From Adiantum capillus-veneris (Eukaryota > Streptophyta > Polypodiopsida > Polypodiales > Pteridaceae), in contig CM043967.1 in NCBI GenBank assembly GCA_014529385.2, positions 79,319,278 through 79,383,277 on the forward strand: a DNA stretch of 64,000 nt, in the 5' to 3' direction. Of this stretch, positions 1-13,796 are shown in pieces; positions within the stretch are counted from its first letter, which is position 1, and the number at the start of each line of letters is the position of its first letter. A program made the translations under genes and the position numbers. Under the pieces are notes generated by a model. That model made no database searches. It saw nothing but the letters and a program-made list of their open reading frames with translations, and was not told where the DNA came from.

Positions 1-1078
1 GGTTCTCTCTCTTCTTCTAGTAGGTCCTTAGCTAGCATCTCCTCTAAGCCTGTGGCTTCTTCCTTGTTTAGAGAGTCTTGACCACCTTCTCCTTCTGGGT
101 TTCGCAGTATTATACCCATGACTTCCAAAGAGCTAGCATCCTCCTCAGATGACTCATCCTCAGATGAAGAGCAGCTGCTTGTGCTCCATTCATCCATAGA
201 AGTCTCCATCTCTAGGTCTTGTTGTCTACCCTGCTTCATGTCATACACAATTTTTTGTTGCTTGCCACCTACCTTATGATTTGGTCGCAACTCAATGGAA
301 CCTGTCTCCCAATCTTGCCTAGCTTTCATAGCCATAAGCCAAGGTCTTCCAAGGATTAGCGGATAGCCCTCCCCCTTAGTTGGGATCACATAAGCATCAA
401 TTGAGATTGCCACACCAAAAGCTGAAACCTTCACTCCATTAACCTTTCCCACACAAGCCACCCTTACATTATTTGCCATCTTAGCTTGTAAGGAAGTTTG
501 CTCGTTTACTTCCAAACCCAATCTGTGCATTAATTTCTCTGTCATAACACAAATCTCGGCTCCACCATCTACGTACACATTGGAGACTCGCTGACTCTCA
601 ATCTCTGCATCAATGACTGGCACGATATCCTTCATGCCTCTTGCACTAATAGACCTAACTGACTTTGCCTTAGCCCTCCTGGTGCTGACCATCTTAGACC
701 AGGTTCTACGCATCTTTGGGGAAAGGTGGAGGAGTTGTTGCCATGAAATCTTTGGTCCTTGCTTTCTCACATCTGCTACCACGTCGTAAGGTATGGATCC
801 TACCCCAAGTGGAAAGTCTTCTACTCCTATGTGCCTCCTTGACCCTCATTCCCTTTATCCGGCTCTGAAGCTTCCATTTCATCAGTTCTTTGTCTCCTAA
901 CTCTCTTTATTGGCATGGCAACAACTTCCTCCATTTTTTCTTTCCCTTTATCCTTACCATTGTCAAGACTTATGACAGAGACAGCCCTGTCCTCCCCTCC
1001 CGATGGTAGTGGAGGGATCTCTGCTGGTGCTTGTGGTGGTGGAGGAGGGGGTCTCAATATTTGGATTGGTGGAGCCAC
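1..1078 (-). pseudogene. Ty3/gypsy Gag tail and aspartic protease fragment, runs off the left edge
   Basis: On the minus strand the reading runs from about 1078 leftwards. A Pro-rich, then charged Gag-type tail (to 827) is followed, after a one-base frame change near 827-840, by an open frame that continues to base 1. That frame has the Gag-protease linker IPYDVVADVRKQG (about 785-800) and the protease core VYVDGGAEICVM, with the catalytic triplet as DGG instead of the usual DTG or DSG, and then LILGRPWL, the conserved flap/C-terminal motif of retropepsins. A Ser/Glu-rich segment follows at about 60-200. Reverse transcriptase would lie left of the window. The family assignment is firm at the level of Ty3/gypsy. 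The frameshift marks it as a relic, although it could be a genuine programmed shift. Confidence 0.7.
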
Positions 1079-2302
1079 GTTGTCGAGAAATTTGCGGTCT
1101 TACTAGGAAAGCACCGGGCTTATGGCTGTGAGAGTTTGTGAGAGAACTCAACAAAAACTATATGAAGGAGTTAAACCATAGATGCCATGAAGAGTAGGGT
1201 TTGGAAAGAAGTTCAATCAAAGAAGACTCACTCTTTCTCTCTTGCACTCACACACACAAAGAAAGAACGCAAAAGAGAATGTCAAAACAATACGAAGATG
1301 AAAACATCAAGGCTATGGTCATATCGTATCATGGGTAATATGAAAGGGTTAATGGATGAGTTAATGGCATCCAATCTTGACTGACCAAATAGGCTACGAA
1401 TTGTTCTTTGGAATTGTAGTTTTGTGCTTACCATAATATATATATTTTGTCTAGTGATTGGGATTAATTGTGTGTACAAATCCTCTTGGTTCATAGCAAG
1501 ATAACTACGCTTACGTCAAAAGAAAAGTTATAGTCTATGAGAGGTAGTATGATGGGATCCGGTGATAGAAGTATTTCATTAAGCCTTTCTGGGCCAAAGA
1601 GAAACACTATACGTTGTTGAAAGTGTATTTTTCGGCTAATCCATACGTTAATTCTAATAGATCGTACTGAGTGAAAGCGATAGAAATGATCATCATGTGG
1701 GTTTTTCATCTAGGATAGTATGTGAGAAATGTAGATATGAGAGAAGTGAAGAGATGAGAAGTTTCCCTCCCAAGCCCTATTCTTGCCCGTAAGCAATAAG
1801 GATACTGCGGGGAGAGATGTACCTGTAGCAAAGAGAACCTAGAGAGGATGAATTACTAAGAATGAGAGAGATAGGTTTGGTTAAGGAGATGAGATTAGAT
1901 ACATATATATATGTTGTATTAGAGATGAAAATGAAAACAACAAGAAATCAAGAAAACATCAATGTAGAACACATCTTACTTGAAACCCTTCGGCACCATT
2001 ATTGATGGGAGAGAGAAGAAGAGTGGATAATTCCACTTTGATTGATACACCAAGTGCAAGACCTTCTTTGATTAGAGTTGATCTTCCAAGGTTAGCTTGT
2101 TGCAAGAATGGCTAGTCTCCCTCTAGGAGAAAGTGTAGGCTTGGGCTTATGTTAATGGGGCTAAGTACAATTAGGCATTACTACTCACTCCCTCAAGAAT
2201 TCCTCTCATCAATGGCTTGAATGCTTGGCCTCTTCCAAGGAAGAAGAGGTCCCCTTTTATAGGTGAAGGGAACCCCCAAGGGTTTACACAAGAAGAGAGG
2301 GC
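1079..2302. other. Gene-free stretch with a diverged internal duplication
   Basis: No protein family is recognisable. Two segments, about 1315-1490 and 1520-1710, look like diverged copies of one ~200 bp sequence: their minus-strand translations share FQ-x-x-I-x-x-LFG...R(L)...P-x-ILP(M/L)I-x-Y. This could be old LTR or leader sequence of the neighbouring gypsy relics. The end of the stretch is purine-rich. Confidence 0.3.
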
Positions 2303-3160
2303 TTGATAATAGAGGGTTCAATGTTATACAGAAAATTTAATGAGCTACCTAAATGGGAAAAGAAACATGTTTCAGGTATTCAAAGTGACTTGCAAGGTTG
2401 TAATGTACTTGAACCAGATATGTTATTTCCCGTTATTTCAAGAATCTTTGAAGAGGTTTCTTATGTGGATATTATGTCAAAGCTAGAGGAGGTCAACCAA
2501 TACATACTACAAAGTGGAACCAATGTTGTGAAAGTGCATTCAATGGATGTTTATGAACTGTTGACACTTATAAAGGAGGATTTAGGTTACACAATTGAAG
2601 TCCGAGTAGAGACAAAGTACAAGAATGTCAAAAAGAAGGTGAAGCTAGTGGCTCCATCCTTGCCAAAACGGAGCGATGAAGTGATAAAGGAAGATTTTTG
2701 TCAACCTATGCTTAGAAATCCAAAGGCATTGGGCATAGATTCACTGAAGAGACGCTTAAGCAAGTAGAGATTGGAGAAGATGGTTTCCTTACTTATGAGG
2801 AGATCAAATGTTTCAAGAGATCCTGACAAAACATGGTAAAGCTTTTGCCTTTGAACTAGGTGAGATTGGATGTATAGATCCAAATGCTGGTTATATTTAC
2901 TATTCCTCACATGCCATGAAGTTTACGTGCTATTCCAACTCCTAAAGCTCACTTACCAAACCTTATTGATTTGCTCAATGAGAAGATGAGAATGGGTATT
3001 TTGGATCCGTCATGTGTACAATATTCCAATCATGGTTTACTATTTCAAAGAAAAATGGTACCTTAAGGCTTATACATGATATGCAGCCAATCAAAAAACT
3101 AACAATCCGCAATGTGGGTACAGGTCCATGGGTGATCTTTACTGAGGATGTCAGGCCAAG
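2303..3160 (+). pseudogene. Ty3/gypsy protease-RT linker and start of reverse transcriptase, broken
   Basis: The first part is an open frame of 154 codons that reads like the linker between protease and reverse transcriptase, including VETKYKNVKKKVKLVAP. After 2767 the reading survives only by switching frames: AIPTPKAHLPNLIDLLNEKM (about 2930-2990), ILDPSCVQYSNHG, then KKNGTLRLIHDMQPIKKLT (about 3048-3105) and IRNVGTGP. These are the conserved N-terminal blocks of Ty3/gypsy reverse transcriptase. The fragment stops abruptly near 3150, before the YxDD catalytic block. It lies on the opposite strand from the protease fragment at 1-1078 and the pol fragment at 4665-6978, so it is not part of the same insertion. 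Confidence 0.65.
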
Positions 3161-3413
3161 GGTCAGAGGGCAGCGCGCGCCCAACCTAGGGAGGTCAAGG
3201 ACCTAGGCCAAGGGCTGGGTTGTAGGTGTGGACAGGGGATCCAATCAAGGCAAGGACCTACAAATGGTTGGTTGGTTGGGTGGTGGATCCGGTAAGCAGT
3301 CTCCCTAGGGTCCCTTCATTGGTAGGGGAGAGGGAGAGTAGTAGTTTGCTTAATTTAGCCTGCATAAACCTAAACTTAGAAAAGAAAGTCGTGCATGCAA
3401 AAAGAAGCGTGGG

Positions 3414-4664
<1,251 letters not shown>

Positions 4665-6978
4665 TCAGTCTTCATTTAAGTCCACATACATGTCGATTTC
4701 ATCATCGCTCGCAACAAAATCTAGCGCATCATCCTCTTGTTCTTCATCCACGTCCATCAAATTTTCATCAGAGCCTTCATTCTGACTTTCATGTGAATCA
4801 AAGGGATCTGTATCACCTCTTCTTTTGAATAACTTGATTCTTTTCCCTGCGATGGGAATCTTCATTTTTCTCCCATCTAATTCATGCAAGGTATAAGTTG
4901 CATTCTCATGTACATGCTGAACCACATAAGGACCAAACCATTTCTTTGAAAGCTTTCGTATTGTTAAATGTTGGTTTTCAAGACTCTTGCCATACACCAA
5001 CACCCAATCACCTTCCTCGATAGCTTTAGATCTAAGCCTACGCCTCTTATCAAATCTGTCCTTATTCTTTAAACTTGCACCTTTCAATCGTGCTACTGCA
5101 ATATCAATATCTTGAGTCCTTCTTTCTAACTGTTGTATGCACAAATCAAGAAGGTATTCCCTACTCATTCCATCTTCCCAAGGTAATACTTCCATGTGGG
5201 AATTACATTCTCAATTGGCATTATAGGTTTCAAACCATACATCAACTCAAAAGGCATATAGCTAGTAAGTAAACTATGAGTTGTACGATCAACCCATAAA
5301 TCATAAAGCAATAACCTAAGCCACTCTCCCATTTTACCTTTGCAAGCCTTATCCAAATCTTTAATGATAGGAGGATGCCCACGCTCCGATTTACCATTTC
5401 CCTCAGGATTATATGTAGTAGTGAGAGCAAGTTTAATGCCCAACCTAGAGAAAAACTCCCTTGATTTCTCAGCATCCAGCTTACCCCTATATGTTGTTAT
5501 TTTCCCAACACAACCATAACGGCTAATTACATCATCCAAGAGGAACTTATATACCCCTTCTATGCTTTTTGTTCTTAGAGAATGACCTTCAACTTGGTTG
5601 GTTAAGTCTTTTCATGCGCCAAGCACTATGTATCTCATCTGCCATAAGCCCAATGACATTGTAACCAGATCTACTACCCACTTGTTATAATGCATGGCCA
5701 AAGGGTACGTAGGATGCAACCCATCACGATGACGTACATCTGAATACATTTGACAAGTTTTCTAGGACTCCACAAAGTGAGATACATCTTTATACATACC
5801 TTTCCACCAATACCTCTCTTTCATTTTAGTAAAGGTGGCCCATACACCTCTATATCCAGCATAAAGACTCTCATGAAACTTTTTCATAAGCTTATTTTGA
5901 GCATCCTTATCATTCACGACTCTCATCGGCATTCCATTTCTTTGATTTGGACTCTTCCATTAGTTCCCATATTTCAAAAGGTATCCATAGGCCTTTCTTC
6001 GTATTCTTTTGAACTCTTGATCAGTCCACCCTTCTTGCCTTGTCAAAGTGCTCAGATAGCGCCCAATGTGCAACCAGTCACCTTGATATAGCTCCTCTGT
6101 AAATGACTCAAGTGCATTTGATAGGCCAACATGATCACACTTGGCATGAGAGATACTATAGAACTGTGTGCCTACATCATCGCCCTCGACAACCATGTAT
6201 TCTTCCATTTTCATACCTTGCTTTTGAAAGCATATCCGCAACTGGATTATCTTCCCTGCAATATGTAGGCAATCCATCTCAACATAGCAATGTCGGGAGT
6301 TGAGCAGCTTGTGATCATTCCAAGAAGGGGTAGACAATCAGTCTCCACGATTACATTTGCTCCAATCACATACTCTTTGTCACATTTCAATGCTGTGACT
6401 ACTCCCCATAACTCTCTTTTTACCTGTGGATAGTTGCATTGATGAGTATTGAGGACTTTTGCTCCAAATCTTACCACATATCACTGTCCATCATCATCAT
6501 CATCTTGTCCAATCACCCATCCAATTCCTGTGGGGCTAGTATCCACTGTCACAATTACATATATTCCACATTCATAGTTTGCTTTCCTCAAAGTTGGAGA
6601 CATAAGCAGCAACTTCTTTAATTTTCTCATGGCATGGGTATGCATTTCTTCCCATTGAAACTTTTGGTTCTTTCTCAAAAGTTGATACAAAGGCTCTGCT
6701 ACATGTACATAATGCGGAATCCAGATAACATAAAACATGCATGCACCCAAGAACCTTCGGACCTTAGTGACATTAATACATTTCTCTTCCATTCTCTAAA
6801 TTACATCAATCTTTGGAGGACAAGGCCTTCTACCATATGTCCCACACATATGTCCTACAATAAGCACTTCATTCACACCAAACACTGACTTTTGGCCAGA
6901 CAAGGTAAGGTGAATCACTTCTTCTAACCTTGACAAGATCTTATCACAATCACAAGTGGACAGCATCGATAGTAGCAT
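4665..6978 (-). pseudogene. Ty3/gypsy RT C-terminus, RNase H and integrase, decayed
   Basis: Read on the minus strand from 6978. The end of the RT palm/thumb contains HLTLSGQKSVFGVNEVLIVGH and GTYGRRPCPPKIDVI (about 6790-6910). Next comes the RT-RNase H connection with VRRFLGACMFYVIWIPHY (about 6700-6760), then RNase H with the VETDCLPLLGMI block (about 6310-6345). The integrase core has TTYNPEGNGKSERGH (about 5375-5420), holding the catalytic Glu. The second catalytic Asp is lost: the usual DRGEL reads YRGKL. The C-terminal domain keeps the GPY/F signature KWFGPYVV (about 4925-4950). Several frame breaks separate these blocks. No chromodomain is seen after the GPY/F module, where the tail becomes acidic. 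Confidence 0.8.
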
Positions 6979-9639
6979 AAGACACTGCTAGGACTAGAAA
7001 TTACAAGTACTAGTGACCATTGATGCTGCAACATTTCATAAGCATACACAATTGAGCATGAGAACCAAACTCAACCACAGTCAATGAAGGAGAAATTAGA
7101 ATTACAAGTATGAGACCAAACTGACACAATCCTCAATGATGTAATCCAATGCCTAGGTATTAAAATAAAACAAAGAAGGGTGAAGGATTGAAATTAAAAG
7201 GTTAAGAATGTCACATGAAAATCATCGTTGTCGTCAATTCCCGTGAATGCCCGGCATCTGAGAAAGTATTGGAGTGGTCGTCGAAGAGCGTCCACAATGT
7301 CCGCTTCTGCAAGTAGTTGAGGGCCGACCATTGTCATATGGGCACTCGTTTAGTGAGAAACGACCCTTAGCGAGCACTCTATCACTAACCTCATCAGTGA
7401 GCAAGGGCGACATCTGCATGTGAGGACTGAATTCCGAACAGCTAAGAATCTTTGTCCTGGTGGCGAAGTACGAAATGGCACGAAATTTTTTCTTAAGGGT
7501 GAATCTGTCCAGGAAGATGAGCGACGTAGAAACCCAGATAAAACAGGCAAGGGATTTTTTTATGCTTCAAGAGAAGTATCTTCTATCAAGGTTTGAGGTT
7601 TGAGTGAAGAGATGGTGGTATACAACATGGAGTCGCAGTCAGAGAGAGGTGTATCAGCTTTGTCTGCATCTCAAGGACAGTGCCAATAGTTCACAACTAG
7701 TTATCATGAAGGTCTATGATTGAAGGAGTCAAACCCAAGTGTGTGCGTAACTGTCCTGCAGTAATGAGGGCCAGAGAGAGAAAGCCAGAAAGAGACATGG
7801 AGGCATAGAAGGTTGCATTCTGTGGAGTGGGTTGGGAGCATGCATGGAGGGAGGAAGAGAGTGAAGGGTAAAGGCATATTGCAACTCAATGTAGTGGGTG
7901 GTGGTTGGCGCTAACTAAAACGAAAAAAGGAGTGGTCTACGTTTAAAAAAAAAAAAAATTGGCAGCTCTTGGTCTGCATGAGAATTCCGCCATTGGGTGT
8001 GGCATCTAGTCGTTGAGGACGGCTGTATGGCAGGCAACGGAGAGGGGGGATGTGTGTGCAGTTGTAAAAAAAAAAGCGAGCCAAACTGTAGAGGGGACTG
8101 GCCAACTACCGCTTCAGCATGGCGGCCAGAGAGAGAGAGAGCCGGGTGGATACCGACTGGAGAGAGAGAGAGAGAGATTTGAGTGGGTGGGTGCCCCACT
8201 ACAGTTGTGTCCCACTAGCTGGGAGGATCGATGTCCTTGTGACGTTGGGCAGCGAGCTGCTGCTCCATATTTACAGAGAGTCATCTGATGAGAGAGAGAG
8301 AAGTGGAGTTCTTCACCGTAGGAGAGAGAAGAGAAGAGATAGGGTGGGTTGGGCATGCAACGGTAGTGCGAAAGAGAGCGAGAAAGTGCCGTTTTTTTTT
8401 TCCAGCTGGGAAGCTGGGCGATGACTGTCATTTCAATGAGAGAGAGAGATAGAGGGAGACCATATGGGTCATCTCCTATGAGATGGAAGCGAGAATGGAG
8501 GACATAATTGAGAGTGACTTGCCCATAAGTTGTGATTAGTTCAATCATTTTTCTACAACGCAGTCGCAAGGATTTTGGGATGCCTTTTTCTGGGTTGTCA
8601 TTATGGTGTTAATGCTTCATCGACACCGTTCCCCTTTTCTTTCTTCCACTTCAAAAAAAGAAAAAATTGGCAAGAAAATTGTATATGCCTTCTTCTTCTT
8701 CTTTTTGTATGATGGATTTCTTAGGAGTTAGGTCTCCTTCGATATCATCAATTTCTACTTCCTATATTATACACACCCTTTGTCATGTCTAATCTCGTGT
8801 GCATCCTTATAAAGCTATATCAATACTTTACCTAGTGCTAACTACGTTATTAGCAACATTTAGGCTTTAAAAAAAAAAAAAAAATCATGCTTTCTATATC
8901 CTATTCAGATCCTTTTGCTAATTACAAATTAATGAAGGATTAACTTTAAATATCCAAATATTTGCAAGAAACAGTCAATATTAAAGAGGAATAAAATGAT
9001 AAATTTTGATAAACCTAATGAAAACAAGCATTATGTAAGTGCACTTACCTCTGGTACATAGTCATGCATATCCTTGCTCATATGCCAAAGAAAATTTTGA
9101 TCTCCTTGACTGATTGTTACCAAGAGCATAGCCTTACGCTCTGAAACCACTGCTACAACCGGAAGCCTGGCTGCCCTGCAAAATACTCAAAAATAGCACA
9201 TAGCAAGACATAAACGCTAAATCTACGTACCAGCCATCATACATAGCACATAACCACGACGTATGCAAACAGAGAGAGATAGAGAGCGGGAGAGAGCGAG
9301 ATAGCACATGCAGGCGCACCTCCTAGAGCGGAGTGCTACGTCGGCACGATAAGAGAGAAGAGGGGAGAGGAGAGAAGAATACACAGACACTAGGTGCAAT
9401 CTCCCCCCGTGCAAGAGTGACCATTTCCCTCTTGCACGTATTTAATTTATAGATTCTTGAATGGTCAAAGTGAGTACAAACTGGCCGCACTGACATAATT
9501 GGCCAAAGCTCACAAAGAGCACTTGAATAATCAAATATACATAAAATGTAACATCCTTCGGCATAATCCATTATCTGTTGATGCTCTTGCCACCTGTCAG
9601 CTGCAATAGATAATAAAATATCAATTCTATAACAGATGT
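6979..9639. other. Gene-free stretch, GA-rich in parts
   Basis: No protein family is recognised in any frame. The 8100-8460 and 9260-9370 parts carry many short GAGAGA runs, and there are A/T homopolymers near 7945, 8390 and 8870. Parts probably belong to the leader or 3' region of the flanking minus-strand retroelements. Confidence 0.3.
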
Positions 9640-10433
9640 ATCTTCTTGTTGTTCCAAAAGAACACATTTTTCCTCTAAGCTTCATTAAAATCTTCACAAT
9701 CTTTGCGCTCATGGTCTTCACTATCACACCACATGCAGTGGTCATCTTGCATTTTTTCTAGAGGCCTCCATTGGTTCTAAAGTGGTGGACTTCTTCTCTC
9801 TATGGAATTAGCCACAATCAATTTGTCCAACCTCATCTGCCGCTTCAAGATCATATTAACTGCTTCAAGTACCAATTTCCAATCAAAAGTTAAGCTTACT
9901 TCCCCTGTTGAATCTTCAAGTAGCTGCATCAAGCTATTTTGAATTCGTGGATCAACAACTTTGACAAATAACTCCACCCGTTCTTTAGTAGTAGCTCTCG
10001 TGGGGATAAGCCCTTATTCTTTAGTTTTATCGACTTAATAAAAATTTGTTTGGTTAATGTCCGAGAATCTTCATGAAAGTACTCCTCTTGCAAAGCTTTC
10101 TCAAAATCCTGCCATTTTTCTCCTTGGGGCAGCTTGTATCTCGTCAATTTGAGCCCTAAGTTTAGGCATGGCAATCAAATGAAACCCTTCAATTGCATCA
10201 TGATCATCAATTCCATTATCTTCCATCAATTTCTCATACATCCTGCACAATTTGGAAATATCTTGACCTTGAAACCTCTGAAATTTATCTATAATTACTT
10301 GTGGGGTTTTTTGAATCTGCTCTTGCAAGTTGTAATGTAAACGGAAAACTATTGCATCATATGTTGCATGGGATCCTCTTGCGGTGTAGACATCTCTCCC
10401 TACTACAAAATTTCCCACCCCAGCTTGCTTCAC
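9640..10433 (-). pseudogene. Ty3/gypsy Gag relic (copy 1)
   Basis: Minus strand. The N-terminal part begins near 10433. A capsid-type block reads EKWQDFEKALQEEYFHEDS (about 10060-10115), matching the W-x2-F-x3-L-x-E-x-F pattern of plant retrotransposon Gag, followed by TLTKQIFIKSIKLKN. A later block, VELFVKVVDPRIQNSLMQLL, lies at about 9915-9980. In a shifted frame, the CCHC zinc knuckle CMWCDSEDHERKDC lies near 9690-9735. Frames change at least twice. The same order of blocks occurs at 28094-29220 (copy 2), and both have a (GA)n tract directly upstream of the Gag start. Confidence 0.65.
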
Positions 10434-10502
10434 GTCAGGTTAAGCAAATATGTCAAGGGATAGGGATTAGGAGATGAGCCAAGAAGGCAGGGGCCTTTGG
10501 CT

Positions 10503-10503
<1 letters not shown>

Positions 10504-10561
<58 letters not shown>
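10504..10561. repeat. (GA)n microsatellite upstream of Gag copy 1
   Basis: About 58 bp of GA repeats. The unique bases between it and the Gag start (10440-10503) closely match 29225-29302 beside Gag copy 2, so the repeat belongs to the leader of this retroelement family. Confidence 0.95.
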
Positions 10562-10563
<2 letters not shown>

Positions 10564-12196
10564 AATAGACACCTCAAAAACTTGAAACCAGTAGCAATCA
10601 TCTAGAATAGAATGTTGATTACAAAAGTCGATCGTTAATGGCTTGAGAATTCAGAGATGAGGGTGCAATCTTCCTCTACCTACCTCTTAACCTGTCACTT
10701 CTATCCTTGTAAATTCTTTTCCAATAGGTATTATCCATTCATAAAAGGCATAGGGAATGTTTCTCTAGGATATGATTCTTGAAGCTATGGAAAGCTTCCC
10801 TGGTGAAAATTTCCATTGATGATTGAAGCTATTGAAAGCTTCAACCTTGACAAACTCTGTTGATGATGATAAAAAATAAGCTACTATCTCCTAGAGTTCT
10901 CCTTCCCCTTCGAGTAAATTTGATTCACCAAGACGAGGAACAAAACAAATCCATAAGCTCTTGCTTCTATTTTCAAGATATCAAATAAACTCTCTATGCA
11001 CATGCACCAAAAAAACTCTCCTCTTCTCCTTCATGAAAAACTCTTCATGCCTCTCAACTGAAACTTCTTCCTCCCTTCTTGCATGAAATTGAGCCTCTAC
11101 TAATATCATCTTGCTATTTTCTTAGTTTGCATGAAGTGGGGGAGGCCAGTCACGCCGTTGTGAAAGTCTCCTCTTATCATGTATATAAAAATGTTGTTTT
11201 ATGTTGCGGCCTTTGATCCGTGGGAAACAGTGCTGACACAAGACACAAGGAGGGCATCCCCCCGTTCACACCAAGCCCACCCACGACCTTGGGCATGCAA
11301 ACAAGCAATCCAACATGCAAGGGAAAAATCTCAACGAGCCCTCATGAGCCCAAGAAAAATTTCTCTCTTTGTGATGCTTATGAGAGTGTCCCCCTTTCGC
11401 TCTTATGGGGTGACATTTAGTCTCACGCCCCCCATGTGGGATTTATATACTCTTCTCTCCTTGATCCACTAGTTGACAAAAATTTTACTGTCCCACTTTG
11501 GCCATATTGGGTGACCTCCAAGAGGGTGGCCATTACCCAAGCTCCTCATGGGCGGCCACATGATTAATGCTTCTCACTTGGCATTCGCTTTGGCCTTAGA
11601 CTTGGTGAAAGGAAACATCGTTTCAAACCAGAAGCTCCTCAATAATATAATGTTTCTTCATAAGAACAACATATTTGACATACCTTTCATCCATAATCTC
11701 CTCAATCACTCTTGTGCTTTCTAAATCACATTAGTGCAAGCTCAGGTGATTATATTTGGATAAAACCTCATCATTAATTGCATGTGTTCAAGCCCTTTGT
11801 TGGTATGCCCATGTTATACATATCCTATAGTCATGGCATTCCAAGAAAATGGTAATCTTTATACATGTTTCTCATCATGGAAGTGGAGAAACACGACACC
11901 ACAAGGGTTGTTACATTTTCACTGGTGCCTGCTTTATTGAACTCAACTAGTTCAACTGTTATTTTCTTGATGAGGGCTAACTCATTAGTTGGGGTCTTTT
12001 GTTGATTTGTGTTTTCCTAACTGGGGCCATCAGTATTTCCTAAAATCTTGTTCTAGACCTTAGTAGCCTTGGAAGTTGGGGTTTGGTGGGATGCAAGGGG
12101 CCCAGTAAAGGAATTGCCAAGCGTACCACGCTTTAAAAACATTTTGATGTTGTGTCTTGACCTTAGTAGTTTGTTGAATCAAGTTGTTATGTAATG
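10562..12196. other. Probable 5' LTR/leader of the minus-strand Gag relic, then older Gag-like DNA
   Basis: From 10562 to about 11915 there is no coding signal, consistent with an LTR upstream (on minus) of Gag copy 1. On the minus strand the sequence from 11914 begins TGTAACAACCC, a plausible LTR start, but I could not define the other end. From about 11930 to 12196 the minus strand has an open, coding-like segment (TNELALIKKITVELVEF) that appears to continue at 21680 beyond the inserted LTR element. Confidence 0.35.
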
Positions 12197-12201
12197 GTGT
12201 A

Positions 12202-13265
12202 TGTTGAAAGGTAAACCTTTCAACAACGCTTCCACAAAGATTCCATAAAGATCCCTCAAATATTCTCTAAAGATTCCAAATAAAGATGTTGATGAAGTGA
12301 TGAAGACGAAGATGGATTCTGTACTGTGAAGATACAAGCTCATGGACATCATCGAATATCCCGTTATTATTATCTTGAGCCATTACGGCCACTTTTGTAA
12401 TGTTTACGGGAACCTCATATTTTAAGTCGGCAATTATATTTAGGCCACAGATGCTTGTTGGATGAGCAAAGCCAGCTCAGAGTGTTGTAATTAAGCTCTA
12501 TAGAAGCCTAGGGACAAATCAGGTCATTTTGGTCGGACATTAGGTTTTGTAAGGCTTAGTATATAAGAAAAAACCTAAAGCTTTGTAAAGAGACTTCTAA
12601 TAAATCTGATCTTCTATGTCGTTGGGAGACTGCGAGAGAGTGAGAGAGTGTGTGTGTGCGCTACAGGAGCTACGGTGGTCGGAATAGCAAATGGAGAGCA
12701 GCAGTGTGTTGCCCACGAGGAGAGCCACGCGTTGATTCTTACATCACGCGCGTTCGTCTGTGTTTTGGGAGATTCACCCGCGAGCTACTTTTGGAGTTGC
12801 GGTGAGTAACTGTTGTCCGTTTTTGCATTTCATCATATCCACGCGATCAGAGCAAGTAGAGCTACACATTAGGCACTTTAGTTTTTGGAAACCTTGACCT
12901 GCAAAAATGGCCAGACATCCTACGCGTTTTCTGCACGGAGGGTATTGGGTAGGTTTTTTGGTCACGGACCTTAGGGAGAGTGGCCTATTGGTGTTGATAG
13001 GATATCCCTTAAGTTTCGTAATGTTTCGAGAACGTCTAATGGGATTTTGGCTTGCAGTAGCATCATAAGAGACTCTCACATTCACAGAACCGATGGCATG
13101 TAGAGTTGATATCTCTATAGGAATTAGTCATTAGTCGGTCGAGTAGAGGTTGACACCTTTTTCTTGCTTCCACGCGCCTACGGGTCGAGCTTCGTCCTCA
13201 ATTGACATTATATGTTAGGTGAGTTCTCGCTATGCTGACGTCCGTCATGGCGTATCCGTCCAACA
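12202..13265 (+). repeat. 5' LTR of the 9.5 kb element
   Basis: 1064 bp, TG...CA ends, paired with 20610-21674. A TATA box TATATAAG lies at 12560-12567 (20968-20975 in the 3' LTR), placing the transcription start in the middle of the LTR as expected. A half copy of the interior palindrome motif (AGACATCCTACGCGT) occurs at 12913-12927 inside the LTR. Confidence 0.92.
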
Positions 13266-13266
13266 T

Positions 13267-13283
13267 TGGCACCGTTGCCAGGG
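13267..13283 (+). other. Primer-binding site, tRNA-Asp type
   Basis: TGGCACCGTTGCCAGGG starts one base after the 5' LTR. It matches the complement of the 3' end of plant tRNA-Asp (TGGCGCCGTTGCCGGGG) with two G-to-A differences, both at CpG or CNG positions. tRNA-Asp priming is known in several plant gypsy lineages (Athila-like). Confidence 0.8.
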
Positions 13284-13796
13284 ACGAGGGCCCTAAGTAG
13301 GTGACCGAGACTAGTCCTTGAGGATAGAGGTCCCTGTGGCTTGCCAGAGTACTATTTTACATTTAAATAGGATCAGAGGGTGGTGGACTCTGTAGCACTT
13401 AGGAGGAGTCTAGGGAGCATGTGTCTAGCCTAGATCTTCCTTCTTAGGTAGGATTAGGTTGTGGTGTAGAGAGTGGGAGTTGGAGTGGTAGATGTGGTGG
13501 TAGGTTGACTTGAGAGTCTGTGTGAGGCTAGGAAGCAACCAAGACATCAAAATCACCATCTCACATTACTGAGAAGGAGAAGGGTAAGTAGGATATCTTG
13601 ATTGCTGATCTAGAGTACTTTATGCATGTCTTATTTGCTGTTAGGCTCATCAGAGAAATGGAAAACTCTAAGTAGGAAAGACGGTAAATTGTGTTTGGAA
13701 GCTGATTTGAAGTCCAAAATTTTCTGTGATTATTGCTAAGAGCTCTACAGAGCATAAGGAGAACTACTGCCAGAAAAAATTGCATTTTAAGACAGT